Source: Trifolium pratense (lineage: Eukaryota; Streptophyta; Magnoliopsida; Fabales; Fabaceae). Taken from it: 64,000 nt of DNA. The notes under the pieces are model-generated. The model had not been told where the DNA came from, searched no databases, and saw only the letters and a list, made by a program, of their open reading frames with translations. Shown piece by piece: positions 23,790 through 35,699 of this stretch (position 1 is the first letter of the stretch; each line of letters starts with the position of its first letter). The stretch lies in assembly GCF_020283565.1 (NCBI RefSeq), contig NC_060061.1, positions 26,015,362-26,079,361 of the forward strand. Reading direction: 5' to 3'. A program made the position numbers and the translations under genes.

Positions 23790-26376
23790 TGTTGAGGCAA
23801 AATCCATTTTAGTATTTTAATGACAACAAACCTTATGGAATAAATGTTAAGTTTTATGAATGGTGATCTACTGATGTTTGCACTTGAGTTTTTGTTGAAA
23901 GATAGATATTATCAAGTGGACGAGCTAGAGGCTACTCACGTCAACAAGTGCATTTATATACTCAAACAATGAAAGAATTGGAGTATCATCAGATAATTAC
24001 AACAGTAGTATCACAAGCTTCATGAAGATTTTTAAAGACTGTTGTTTTGAATCATAAAAAGATTCATCGAAGGATCAAGCAAGAAAGTGAGTTTCATGGA
24101 TAATTGTCTTCCTCATCACTCAAGGATCACAACAAGTATTGAATAATCAAGGAAGAATTTGAGGATCATAGTTGAAGAATCAGGATGGAAAAACCTGCAT
24201 CACAAGCTACTCAAGAATATATTGATTTTATGTGACAAGGGTTACAATGAGTTTTTGAGTTATATGCTTTGAGGATTTACTACTACAATTAATATTAATG
24301 GGAATGATGCATTCATTGAGGATCTTCATAACCTACTCAAAGTATCATTTTACCAAAGCTTCTCAAGATGACAACATTTGAGAATGATGGTCATGAGTTT
24401 TTCAAAGGAGCTTATGCACAAGGAATAAAAGTTTTAATCATTCTCAATGATGAGTACTCTCATGCCTCCACTAAAGAACCTTAAAGATCATCAATGAGCA
24501 AGCAACCATGTGTGCAAAACATCAAAGAGGAATTGTGGGAAGTTTTGCAGCAGCAAGATTTCAAGTTAATTGATCAAGATCACGTGTCTCACTCCTTGAA
24601 GAAAATCTTGAATGCTGGTTCAAGAATGCTCTGAGAACATTCTACAGTTTATGCTTCATTCTCTCCAAGAACAAGCTTCATAGCAAAAATACTTATTTCT
24701 TTAAGTCAACTCTGTTCAAGACAAAGAAGCACTTTTATCTTGGTTTTAACTCACAAGATCACAACAGTTTATGATCAATTAAGGCAAGGAATATTTGGGA
24801 GAAAAGTGACTTTCCCCTTTGGCCATAGTTAAGGATCAAGCATGTGCAACATGATAAATTCTCAAGGCAACATCTCATCAGGTGTATCAAGAGTGTTTAG
24901 ACAATGTTTACATAGACCAATGAGAATGGGACAACACATCTTCAACTATTAGTTGTCATGTACTTTCAAAAGGATATTATATGAACATTCTCCCATGTGT
25001 TTTATTTTGTTCAAGAAGAATGTACATGGAAAGTACATCATGAACAGTTCCAAGAAGGACAATACAGCTGCTTCCTCTACATATTACAGCTGGTTTCTGT
25101 CATGCATCAAATCTGCTTCAAAAGAACAAAGTCATGTATTACCCAGTCTGGAGAACACTCTGAGAACGATGCTGAGAATGATTGTCCTTTACATTTGAAG
25201 ATGCAAACTCATCTACAGCTGGCCAAAACGTGTTTAAATGATTTGTAACGGCTATACTTGGTGGAAAAGCAATGGACAACTATCTACAACTCACTGCAAG
25301 CTGTCATTATGGCTCTTTTGTTTGAAAATACGAAGAACAGCAGAGAGAACGTTCTGAGAAAGAACAGTCTAAGCTTATCCACTCAACAATTCAGCATGAG
25401 CTGTCCATTTTAAAGCTACTAGCCGTTGGAAAACTTCCTTTGGGACCAAGGAACTGAAGACTCAAGGTTCAACTATAAAAGGAAGGCTTTGGCAACATTG
25501 AAGAGCAAGAGTTGAAGCTACAAATCATCAATCACTTGTTTTTGTCTACAAGTCATGAAACTCTTCTTTTATCACTCACACTCAAGATCCACATTCTCAT
25601 CATACTTCTGAGTTTAGAGTGTTTTTATTTGCTTCTCAAACTAACCTTTGAGTTTCTAAAAGCAAATAACTCAAGAGACCATTTTTCAACATAACCCATT
25701 TTTAAGTGGTTACATCTTTGTCTCTTTATTTAAATCTCTCTCACTCCAAACACTATAATCTTAATACTAGGATCAGTATATCATTTGAGTGAATTGAGAG
25801 TTTTTCCATTGTAACAAGCTTCTCAATTGTTTGAGTTTTTGTAAAAGCTTGAAGACCCAAACCATCATCATTTGTAAAAGATTGGCTCAAGTCAATACGT
25901 AACTATTGATTGAGTGACACCTTATAAAGTCTGGAGGACTTAGGTAGATCAAGCGAGTGAAGCTTGGAAGATTATGATCTTGGACTAGATCAAGGAAGAA
26001 GTGTAATTTGAGATCGGTAGTATCTCATAGTGGATAATCTCACAGGAGCGTGAGGACTGGAGTAGCCCATACTATTAGGGGGTGAACCAGGATAATTGTT
26101 TGTGTGTTGTTTCTCTTCCTTATCCTCTTTTATTTACTGTAAACACACATCACACAAAGCACTTCATTATATTTAATTTGAATCCTCACGCAGTAGAGAA
26201 CGTTCTCAGAACAATCTATTTTATAGTAAAGAACGTTCTCAGACCAAACTGTTCTATAATTCACTAACATTTATCCAAGTATACACTTGAGATCAATTTT
26301 GTAGAATGCAGGATTAATTTTTAAAAAGGGTCACAATTCAAACCCCCCCTTTCTTGTGACTATTTCTTCCACTTCA
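23790..26376 (+). repeat. Left LTR of the Sirevirus-like element
   Basis: 2587 bp. It contains repeated short motifs of the GAACGTTCTCAGA / TCTGAGAACGTTC kind (for example near 25140, 25345, 26200 and 26230), similar in style to the palindromic motifs reported for Sirevirus LTRs. TATAAAAGG near 25475 is a plausible TATA box. Small open frames here are repeated in the right LTR and are not genes. Confidence 0.9.
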
Positions 26377-26378
26377 AT

Positions 26379-26390
26379 TGGCATCAGAGC
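26379..26390 (+). promoter_or_regulatory. Primer binding site of the Sirevirus-like element
   Basis: TGGCATCAGAGC starts 3 bases after the left LTR. It matches the usual initiator Met tRNA complement TGGTATCAGAGC with one mismatch. Confidence 0.8.
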
Positions 26391-26445
26391 CTGGTTCTAA
26401 GGTTTGAGCACTTAACAGTGTAAGAGGAAAAGATTCAGGAAGGAA

Positions 26446-27471
26446 GTGATGTCGAAACCTGCAAATCAAAGTTCGAGCCATAAATGCAAAAAGAAGGGAC
26501 ATTCCAAAACTAAATGTCCTAAGAACAAGAAAGTGCAAAGAAAGCTTGCTTCAAAGATGAAATCTACGATGGCAACTACAGATGACTTTGATGGCTCAAA
26601 AATAGAAGAAAAAGCCAACTCATGTTCAATGGTAGATAAAGAGGTAACAACTTTTGAATCTTGTCCTGCATGTAAAGTAATGGAAGTTGGATTTGATAAT
26701 CTTCTTAAAAGCTCAAACATTATATCTCAAAAGTATACAATTATGGAAAATCGACTATTTGAGATTGAGAAAGAAAATGAGAAATTGCAAATCTTAAATG
26801 ATAAATATTTTAAAATGATTCAAAAATTGCAATACTCTCATTTGGAAATGTTTGAACAAACAAAGATTCTCAACGAGGAAGAAATCAATAATCATATGTC
26901 AGAATGCTATATGAATCATGAAGATAATGATGTTTTGAAAGGAAATGTTTTAGAATTGAAAAACGACATTACAAGTTCTACAAAATCTAGAGAAACTTTT
27001 CAAAACATAAAGGAATCACAAGTAGTAATTTTTGACAAAACTTATTTAGGTTGTGGAAATTTTCAAAAACAAAAGTCTTATGAGAATTTTTTTGTTCCTC
27101 ATAAAGATAAAAAATTACAGAGATACAAATGCTCATATTGTTACAAATATGGACATATTGAATCCTTTTGTTTTAAGAAAAAATTCAAAAGAAAAGAACA
27201 TTCTCATCAGAAACAAGAACATTCTCATAAGGTTCTCAAAATGCATTCTTATTCCAAAACTTCCTATAAGAGATCAACTTATCATCATAAGAAGAAATCT
27301 TATAAGAGGAATGACACTAACCTTCAAGGACCCAGATCACTATGGGTACCAAAATCATTACTAACTTGTGTTGCAGGAACATCTTTAAGCAGTCAAGAAA
27401 AAGCCTCAAGACTTGGAAAATTGATACTCAAGGAATATGACTTGAGAAAGACAATATTTCCTCATATTTAA
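26446..27471 (+). CDS. Gag-like protein of the Sirevirus-like element
   Basis: This is a 341-residue frame just inside the left LTR. It opens with a partial zinc knuckle, CKKKGHSKTKC (residues 14-24). A Glu/Lys-rich region (about 95-190) looks able to form a coiled coil. A second knuckle, CSYCYKYGHIESFC, follows near 227-240, then a very basic His/Lys/Ser/Tyr tail. The last part reads GPRSLWVPKSLL, which resembles the segment before the protease in Sireviruses, where PKKMWVPK-like text is common. The N-terminal capsid part of a normal gag is absent, and the frame ends without protease, so it is a rearranged gag remnant. It could still bind RNA. The next 1.4 kb (27472-28860) has no recognisable coding sequence. 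Confidence 0.65.
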   Translation: MMSKPANQSSSHKCKKKGHSKTKCPKNKKVQRKLASKMKSTMATTDDFDGSKIEEKANSCSMVDKEVTTFESCPACKVMEVGFDNLLKSSNIISQKYTIMENRLFEIEKENEKLQILNDKYFKMIQKLQYSHLEMFEQTKILNEEEINNHMSECYMNHEDNDVLKGNVLELKNDITSSTKSRETFQNIKESQVVIFDKTYLGCGNFQKQKSYENFFVPHKDKKLQRYKCSYCYKYGHIESFCFKKKFKRKEHSHQKQEHSHKVLKMHSYSKTSYKRSTYHHKKKSYKRNDTNLQGPRSLWVPKSLLTCVAGTSLSSQEKASRLGKLILKEYDLRKTIFPHI

Positions 27472-28699
27472 AAAGGGATGAATGTGATCTGCAACCTTTG
27501 GAATCATTAACAAAAATCAAACCAAAGGTATTTGTATCATTAGTAAAATGATTTTGCATAAATTAAGGATGATTGATATGTTAAAGGTTTAACACATAAC
27601 TTCTCTAATTTGGTAACATTGGAACTGAAGTTATTTCATACTCATCCTCATGATCATGATTTTTCATTTAAAATCTTTATGTTAATACATAGATGAATTT
27701 TAGACCATATCATATTTTAAATGTTTTTGGCATAAAAGAGTTTTATCAAATATGACAACTATTGCAAATTTATCCAAATTTGGTCTGTTAAGATATTTTT
27801 CAAAATTGGTTGTGAAAATGATATAATTTGTAAACTTATATTTATTGTATCAAGAGTTGTCTTATTTTCAAAAATACAATTTCAACCAATAAAAAACTCT
27901 TGAACCACTTCATATTGGTTTATTTGTTCTTGTCAAAACTAATAGTCTTATGACTTCTTTATTCTTGATGATTTATTCAATGATCCTCTTGGACATTATT
28001 TTTAAAGCATAAAAGTGGTGTCTTTTTACCCTTTTAAAGTTCTTTGAAAAAGGGTTCATTTGTTAGAAGCTCAAAAATCATTTTCTATAAGTAGTGATCA
28101 TGTGGAGATTATGAAAAACTTTCTTTCACAACTTTCTTTAAAGAAAATGGTATTTCAGTTGATTTTTCTTGATTTAAGAATTTCAACAAAAATAGATTTG
28201 TTTTAATGGCTGGAATATTTTTAAATGTTGAATACTCTTGAAAGAAACCATAGATATTACATGTTATGTTTTTGAATCATGTTTGTATATTGAGTAAAAA
28301 CTTCATGCCATTTTGAAAGTATAAAAATTCAATCATATCATGATTTTATATTTTTGATGTTATTACTATTTTTAGCATAGTATAGAAAATAATTTTTGGG
28401 ATACTCTCTTTATGCATTTTACTTTTGATGAGTTTGATATGAAGAGAAGAGATAATAGTGGTGTTGATGTTAATGAACAACAACGAAAAAAAAATCATGG
28501 ATCAAATAGATTGAAATTATTTGAACATCATCTTTAAAAATACATCCAAAGAGTTGAGAGTAAACTTTCCATCATCCTCAAGATGGAACCTTTAAAAGCT
28601 CCATTGATATAACAATAACATTCTCCATTAGAATGAACAATGGTATTGGTACACCACTTTGAAATTGTGAAGAAATGATTTAATCGTAGAGATTTTCAA

Positions 28700-29222
28700 T
28701 TTGCAATTGGTGTTAAGATGAATGAATCTCCTTCATCAACTCTCGAGAAGGAATTCAAGTTGTTTCACAATATATGTCAACATTGTGTATTTCCTAGAAA
28801 AGGAAGCAAAGAAAAGGTTTTGGAGAATGACATGTTTGTCATGTATCACCTTACTAAGTGATTGAAGCTGAATCTCTCACACATCATCTTGCAACATACG
28901 ATCAATGCAGCAGAGTCTGTAACAAGGAAAGTTACTCTCCCTTATGGGATGATCTTCACCAGGATTATTCATATCTACAAGATTCACTTCAAGAAGAAGA
29001 AAACAGTCAACTTTTGCACTACCTTTGACTTCAAATGTTCATCAAATGAAAAAGGAGTTTGTTAATCTTGAGGACTCTACTACTGAGGTTGGGAACAAAA
29101 AGGGAGATAGGAATTTGGAAAAGAAAAAAACTTGGACGAGTTACTTAAATTATGTGTTTCATCCCGCAGATCAATCTGAGAAGGTTCTCTCTGCAAAGAC
29201 AACAAGTGCCAAAGGCAAATGA
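28700..29222 (+). pseudogene. Degenerate extra ORF of the Sirevirus-like element
   Basis: Two overlapping short frames carry text such as VTRKVTLPYGMIFTRII and IYKIHFKKKK, then acidic/basic low-complexity sequence. The LPYGM-TRI block resembles a putative plant transposon protein domain often found in legume retroelements downstream of gag or pol. Stops and frameshifts interrupt it (for example the TGA at 28861-28863). The call rests on one short motif. Confidence 0.3.
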
Positions 29223-31882
29223 GTTCTACTTAAAGATAACCAATCTCAGTCCTACTTTTGTTATCTTGTCACCTCATTGAATTTTAGTTCAAGCATTGAC
29301 ATTGGTCTTGGATTAACCTCTTCTCAAACTGCTGCAATGATATTTGAAGGTTTTACTCTCACAACCAAACCGGTTAATCAATCACTCTTTTCACCATTGA
29401 TGAATTCTACCCAAGGATCTCTAGAATCCTTTTTCAGTTCTGAATTCTCAAGTAATTTGTTAAAATCACCATTGATGGAATGACAACTAAATTTTCTTTC
29501 GAAGAAAATGAAAGATGAATAAGCATGTGGATCTTATTCTTGAAGGATCATAAAGTTCTAAGAACGATCTCAAGGAAAATCAAATGATGAAATTCAAATG
29601 TTTCTGATTACAACATTGAGTTATGAGTAATTTGTTCTAAACATGATTTCCTCTTCATCCCTATTACCTAAAGTTACTCTACCAGGATGATTTTTCTTAG
29701 AGAATATCTAAGAGGGTGAATTTACTCAACATTGGAGAATACATCAAAGGATAAATCTTTTCTCCTCCATCATCAATCAAGTGTCCTCTATCTATAATGA
29801 TGAACATATGGTGGAATTATGAAACAATTCAAGATGCTCTCATCATTAAAATCTCATGAGAAGGAAGTCATTAAAAGAGGTACACAAAATTTTAAATTTA
29901 ATCACATTTGCATTATAATAAGTTTGAATATCTTTATGCAATGTTATTATGTGATTGATTGGATGATATTGAAATCTAGAATGCTTTCTGAAATTCAAGT
30001 ATATCACTCTAAAGCTTAAATTGTACATCAATTTTTTTTTGTCATGACTTGCATATATTTGTGCTTTCAAATAGCTTTAATGCAATAAGGTTTGCACTCT
30101 TTGTTCATATACTTTTCATGATTTTTGCACACACATTATCTCTTTCAGAATATCATGTTAAGTGTGAAATGCATGAACTTCATTTTTTTTTGCAATATCA
30201 TCTTTTTACACCCTTGTAAGCATTTATTTTTCAAATATGCTACTCATATTGCTATTAAAATATTGTTAAGGGTTGTTTAATTTGATCAAGTCATATTGTT
30301 TCTATTTTCACAATGATCAAGTTTTAATTTAACATGCCAAAAATCGATTGAATTAACATTTGTCTTAATTCAATTTTTTATGGTCTTGTGGCATATGTTT
30401 TAAAAAGTATATTGATTACAGTGCTAATCAATTTTTTATGTGCAAGCTATGTTATGTACTTAATGAAAAATTATCCTTGATGATCAATGAATAATTTTTG
30501 GAGTTAGTCTCTTAATTATTCTTCATGATAGACCAAAACATTTAGAACAAAAATGACAAAAACTCATGATTCTGATAATCAATTATATGTCATATTTTGG
30601 TCTTCCATAAGCTTGACTTATAGCACTTTTTTATGAAAAACATTTTTTCTATAAGTCTTTTATATGTGCACTTTTCTCAATATAAAACTTTGGATGAATC
30701 CAATTTTGTTGCACATCTTGATTAGCCTATAGTTTGCTTAATTGATGATTAAGTAGAACTTTTTGAACATGGCTTCTCAAAAAAATTGAGATTTTGTTAT
30801 GACTTATGTAAAAGATCCTCCTTCAAAGGTTTTAAATTAATATCCATTTTTTGTTGGATTTATTATTTGAAGGATTTTAACAAGAGAACATATGATTGGT
30901 CTTCATGAGAATAATTTGTGTGTCCACTCTCCATAAAATTAGAATTTGGTCTAAGAATAATAGTTCTTGCACATTGTATTCTTGAACTCATATTTGACTT
31001 TTTATTAACATAAAAGTGTTGTTTCTACACTTGCGTGTTAAGTTGTCAAAATAGAATTGTGATCAAATTTTTTTTACAATGAAGTATTCTTTGAATATTT
31101 TGCTTTGAAACATAATCATCTTCTTTATGAGAATATTCAAAAAAGAGAGAATTTGTTTTTGACAAGATGTCAATTAACTCTGATTTCGCAGCTTCCTCAT
31201 ATGCGCAATTTTCTCTCTAGTTTTAAAAATCATTGGAAGATTTTCAAAAGATATTTTAGTCTTGTCTATCATTTCCTTATTTTAAGAATGATCATGTTTT
31301 AAAAGAATGTCCATCTCATAAGACTTAGGGGGAGTTCTCTAAATTTGAGAATGTTTGACTTGCATTGTCATTGAGGTCAAAATCACATTTTCTAAAAATT
31401 GAGTGTTTAGCATCAATTTTTAAAATCAAATGATTACAAATGTTTTAGTGTGATTTAATCATTATTCATGTTATGATTGCTATATTGAATGGAATGATTA
31501 TTGATCGTCATACATGATTTGTGCTTTAATGTTTGATATATGAATGAACTTCTTAATTGCATGATTTGTATATGCAATACATTTCTTCTCTTGATTCCTA
31601 TCATTGCACTTCATATTTCATATTTTTCCCAATACTTTTTGATAGATGACAAAAGGGGGAGAGATATATATGATGGGAGAGAATTGTTAGATGGAACTAA
31701 TTAATGAAGAATGTTATGAATTAACCTCTTGCATGTATTTAGGGGGAGTTTAATTAGAATGATATAAATTAAACTCTTGCATGTGTTTAGGGGGAGCTTA
31801 ATTGTATATCTATGAACATTCTTGCATTTATTATTATTTCCATCCATAAAACATAAAATTTATTCAAAAGGTTTGTCATCAT
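29223..31882 (+). other. Non-coding interior of the Sirevirus-like element
   Basis: About 2.7 kb of AT-rich sequence with only short chance frames. Toward the right it carries AGGGGGAG purine blocks. No pol motif was seen in any frame. Confidence 0.5.
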
Positions 31883-31897
31883 CAAAAAGGGGGAGAT
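31883..31897 (+). promoter_or_regulatory. Polypurine tract of the Sirevirus-like element
   Basis: CAAAAAGGGGGAGAT lies directly before the right LTR (31898). Similar AGGGGGAG blocks occur upstream near 31323, 31739 and 31788. Confidence 0.8.
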
Positions 31898-34482
31898 TGT
31901 TGAGGCAAAATCCATTTTAGTATTTTAATGACAACAAACCTTATGGAATAAATGTTAAGTTTTATGAATGGTGATCTACTGATGTTTGCACTTGAGTTTT
32001 TGTTGAAAGATAGATATTATCAAGTGGACGAGCTAGAGGCTACTCACGTCAACAAGTGCATTTATATACTCAAACAATGAAAGAATTGGAGTATCATCAG
32101 ATAATTACAACAGTAGTATCACAAGCTTCATGAAGATTTTTAAAGACTGTTGTTTTGAATCATAAAAAGATTCATCGAAGGATCAAGCAAGAAAGTGAGT
32201 TTCATGGATAATTGTCTTCCTCATCACTCAAGGATCACAACAAGTATTGAATAATCAAGAAAGAATTTGAGGATCATAGTTGAAGAATCAGGATGGAAAA
32301 ACCTGCATCACAAGCTACTCAAGAATATATTGATTTTATGTGACAAGGGTTACAATGAGTTTTTGAGTTATATGCTTTGAGGATTTACTACTACAATTAA
32401 TATTAATGGGAATGATGCATTCATTGAGGATCTTCATAACCTACTCAAAGTATCATTTTACCAAAGCTTCTCAAGATGACAACATTTGAGAATGATGGTC
32501 ATGAGTTTTTCAAAGGAGCTTATGCACAAGGAATAAAAGTTTTAATCATTCTCAATGATGAGTACTCTCATGCCTCCACTAAAGAACCTTAAAGATCATC
32601 AATGAGCAAGCAACCATGTGTGCAAAACATCAAAGAGGAATTGTGGGAAGTTTTGCAGCAGCAAGATTTCAAGTTAATTGATCAAGATCACGTGTCTCAC
32701 TCCTTGAAGAAAACTTGAATGCTGGTTCAAGAATGCTCTGAGAACATTCTACAGTTTATGCTTCATTCTCTCCAAGAACAAGCTTCATAGCAAAAATACT
32801 TATTTCTTTAAGTCAACTCTGTTCAAGACAAAGAAGCACTTTTATCTTGGTTTTAACTCACAAGATCACAACAGTTTATAATCAATTAAGGCAAGGAATA
32901 TTTGGGAGAAAAGTGACTTTCCCCTTTGGCCATAGTTAAGGATCAAGCATGTGCAACATGATAAATTCTCAAGGCAACATCTCATCAGGTGTATCAAGAG
33001 TGTTTAGACAATGTTTACATAGACCAATGAGAATGGGACAACACATCTTCAACTATTAGTTGTCATGTACTTTCAAAAGGATATTATATGAACATTCTCC
33101 CATGTGTTTTATTTTGTTCAAGAAGAATGTACATGGAAAGTACATCATGAACAGTTCCAAGAAGGACAATACAGCTGCTTCCTCTACATATTACAGCTGG
33201 TTTCTGTCATGCATCAAATCTGCTTCAAAAGAACAAAGTCATGTATTACCCAGTCTGGAGAACACTCTGAGAACGATGCTGAGAATGACTGTCCTTTACA
33301 TTTGAAGATGCAAACTCATCTACAGCTGGCCAAAACGTGTTTAAATGATTTGTAACGGCTATACTTGGTGGAAAAGCAATGGACAACTATCTACAACTCA
33401 CTGCAAGCTGTCATTATGGCTCTTTTGTTTGAAAATACGAAGAACAGCAGAGAGAACGTTCTGAGAAAGAACAGTCTAAGCTTATCCACTCAACAATTCA
33501 GCATGAGCTGTCCATTTTAAAGCTACTAGCCGTTGGAAAACTTCCTTTGGGACCAAGGAACTGAAGACTCAAGGTTCAACTATAAAAGGAAGGCTTTGGC
33601 AACATTGAAGAGCAAGAGTTGAAGCTACAAATCATCAATCACTTGTTTTTGTCTACAAGTCATGAAACTCTTCTTTTATCACTCACACTCAAGATCCACA
33701 TTCTCATCATACTTCTGAGTTTAGAGTGTTTTTATTTGCTTCTCAAACTAACCTTTGAGTTTCTAAAAGCAAATAACTCAAGAGACCATTTTTCAACATA
33801 ACCCATTTTTAAGTGGTTACATCTTTGTCTCTTTATTTAAATCTCTCTCACTCCAAACACTATAATCTTAATACTAGGATCAGTATATCATTTGAGTGAA
33901 TTGAGAGTTTTTCCATTGTAACAAGCTTCTCAATTGTTTGAGTTTTTGTAAAAGCTTGAAGACCCAAACCATCATCATTTGTAAAAGATTGGCTCAAGTC
34001 AATACGTAACTATTGATTGAGTGACACCTTATAAAGTCTGGAGGACTTAGGTAGATCAAGCGAGTGAAGCTTGGAAGATTATGATCTTGGACTAGATCAA
34101 GGAAGAAGTGTAATTTGAGATCGGTAGTATCTCATAGTGGATAATCTCACAGGAGCGTGAGGACTGGAGTAGCCCATACTATTAGGGGGTGAACCAGGAT
34201 AATTGTTTGTGTGTTGTTTCTCTTCCTTATCCTCTTTTATTTACTGTAAACACACATCACACAAAGCACTTCATTATATTTAATTTGAATCCTCACGCAG
34301 TAGAGAACGTTCTCAGAACAATCTATTTTATAGTAAAGAACGTTCTCAGACCAAACTGTTCTATAATTCACTAACATTTATCCAAGTATACACTTGAGAT
34401 CAATTTTGTAGAATGCAAGATTAATTTTTAAAAAGGGTCACAATTCAAACCCCCCTTTCTTGTGACTATTTCTTCCACTTCA
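31898..34482 (+). repeat. Right LTR of the Sirevirus-like element
   Basis: 2585 bp, nearly identical to the left LTR. Differences noticed include a lost TC near 32712 and a lost C in the C-run near 34450. It is followed by the ATATT target duplication. Confidence 0.9.
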
Positions 34483-34811
34483 ATATTTATACCCATATAT
34501 TGAATACACAGACATAAGTTTTTGGTTATTTTTACAAGACAATGTTTTTACTAATATATTAATAAGGTATCCTATTTTTTTTCATGATTTCTCCATTATC
34601 TATATTTATATTTTTTTTTTGAACAAAATTTATATTATACTAATACGGATATCTGAGATTTTTTTGTGATGGTTTTACTATTGTTCTTTTTCTATTTTTT
34701 TTACTAAATATTATATCCTTTCTGATTTTTTATTTATTTTTTATCTTTTGAATTACTTTCCAATAAATTATTATTTCATGTTACCAAGTGAGGAGCGGCA
34801 ACGCCGCGACT

Positions 34812-34840
34812 CCCGTGCGGACGCACGGGTGTCCATCTAG
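34812..34840 (+). terminator. Helitron 3' hairpin and CTAG end
   Basis: CCCGTGC-GGAC-GCACGGG forms a 7-bp perfect stem, followed by TGTCCATCTAG and then T. This is the rolling-circle termination signal of the Helitron beginning at 21822. Confidence 0.85.
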
Positions 34841-35195
34841 TTAAAAAATAATAAATTAGTGATGTGTCCATGTGAGAGTCATTTAAATACTCAAATTTGG
34901 ATTTCTCCATTGTGAATATCACTATAACTTATTTTTAGTGTGATATTATTACCGTTTATTTTGAATGATATGAACGATTAGTTTTCTCTATCAACTGGCT
35001 TCGTTTATATCTCAAATAGTTGACTGATTTTTTTGCATCTTTTCATATAATTTTAGTAATTATCTAATGATTTTAAATATTTTTTGTAGTTCCATTTATA
35101 CTAACTATTTTCAATTTCACTATATTTAAATTTATATTTTACTTGCAATTTTTATTATAACAATTTTAATCATATATATGACATTTCACAAAAAT

Positions 35196-35221
35196 CGTGC
35201 AACGCACGGGTCAGAGTTTAG
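35196..35221 (+). terminator. Degenerate Helitron-like 3' end
   Basis: CGTGC-AAC-GCACG (35196-35208) is followed 9 bases later by TTAG (35218-35221) and then T. It resembles a Helitron terminus with the first base of CTAG changed. It may close the outer element that starts at 10103. The 34841-35195 stretch before it is AT-rich with no gene. Confidence 0.4.
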
Positions 35222-35384
35222 TGAAAGAAAAAAGTGAACACTATGGTATCTTGTATTTTATTGAGTACATGTCAATCATTCAATTATTGAATACTATAAT
35301 TATAATTATATTTAATTGAATACTATAATTATAATTATAATTTGAATGAATGAATGAATACATTTATCTAGTAAAAAAAAAATA

Positions 35385-35560
35385 ATAAATTGGTTCAAGT
35401 GGTAAGGATTTTGATCCCCTTAAGTATGTGGTTAGGGATTTGATTCCTGACTCATGCGTATGGAGAAAATTCGGTTGGGAGGAGAGAACCTATCTTGTGT
35501 GTCCTAACTTCGTATCAATATCATGGTAACTCAAAAGAAAATAAATTAATAATTAAATTT
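35385..35560 (+). repeat. tRNA-derived SINE-like sequence
   Basis: TTGGTTCAAGTGGTAAGG resembles a pol III A box and GGGATTTGATTCCTG a B box about 50 bp later. It is followed by a GAGGAGAGAACCTA-type body. This pattern fits a legume SINE. The body length is approximate. Confidence 0.45.
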
Positions 35561-35699
35561 AATTATATCGGTTAAAACGTTATTAAGAGGTGCAACAATT
35601 TGTGTCAAAGTAGTTAGTGTCATTTGATTTTGATCCTTAATTGAATTAAAAGAAACTTATATTTTGAATTAACTTTTTTCCGTAAAAAGTAGAAGAAAA

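Larger units (their letters stand above)
23790..34482 (+). mobile_element. Sirevirus-like (Ty1/copia) non-autonomous LTR element
   Basis: LTRs at 23790-26376 and 31898-34482 (2587 and 2585 bp) begin TGTTGAGGC and end TTCCACTTCA. They are flanked by the target duplication ATATT at 23785-23789 and 34483-34487. By eye the LTRs differ at about four bases plus two small indels, so the insertion is recent. A Met-tRNA-type primer site follows the left LTR. Several AGGGGGAG purine blocks (about 31323, 31739, 31788 and 31886) precede the right LTR, a Sirevirus habit. The interior of 5.5 kb has a gag-like frame but no protease, integrase or reverse transcriptase that I could find. It was probably mobilised in trans. 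Confidence 0.85.
21822..34840 (+). mobile_element. Helitron with a nested Sirevirus-like element
   Basis: The 5' end TCTACTATATAAGAAA follows an A. The 3' end is CTAG (34837-34840) followed by T. A perfect hairpin, CCCGTGC / GCACGGG with loop GGAC (34812-34829), sits 7 bases before CTAG. These are canonical Helitron signals with insertion between A and T. Removing the nested 10.7-kb retrotransposon leaves about 2.3 kb, with no Rep/helicase, so it is non-autonomous. It contains repeat copy 2 at its left end, a long (TA)n tract, and tandem ~117-bp units toward the right end. Confidence 0.82.

Noticed and set aside
24953..26267. Small ORFs duplicated at 33060-34374
   Set aside because: They are LTR sequence of the Sirevirus-like element.
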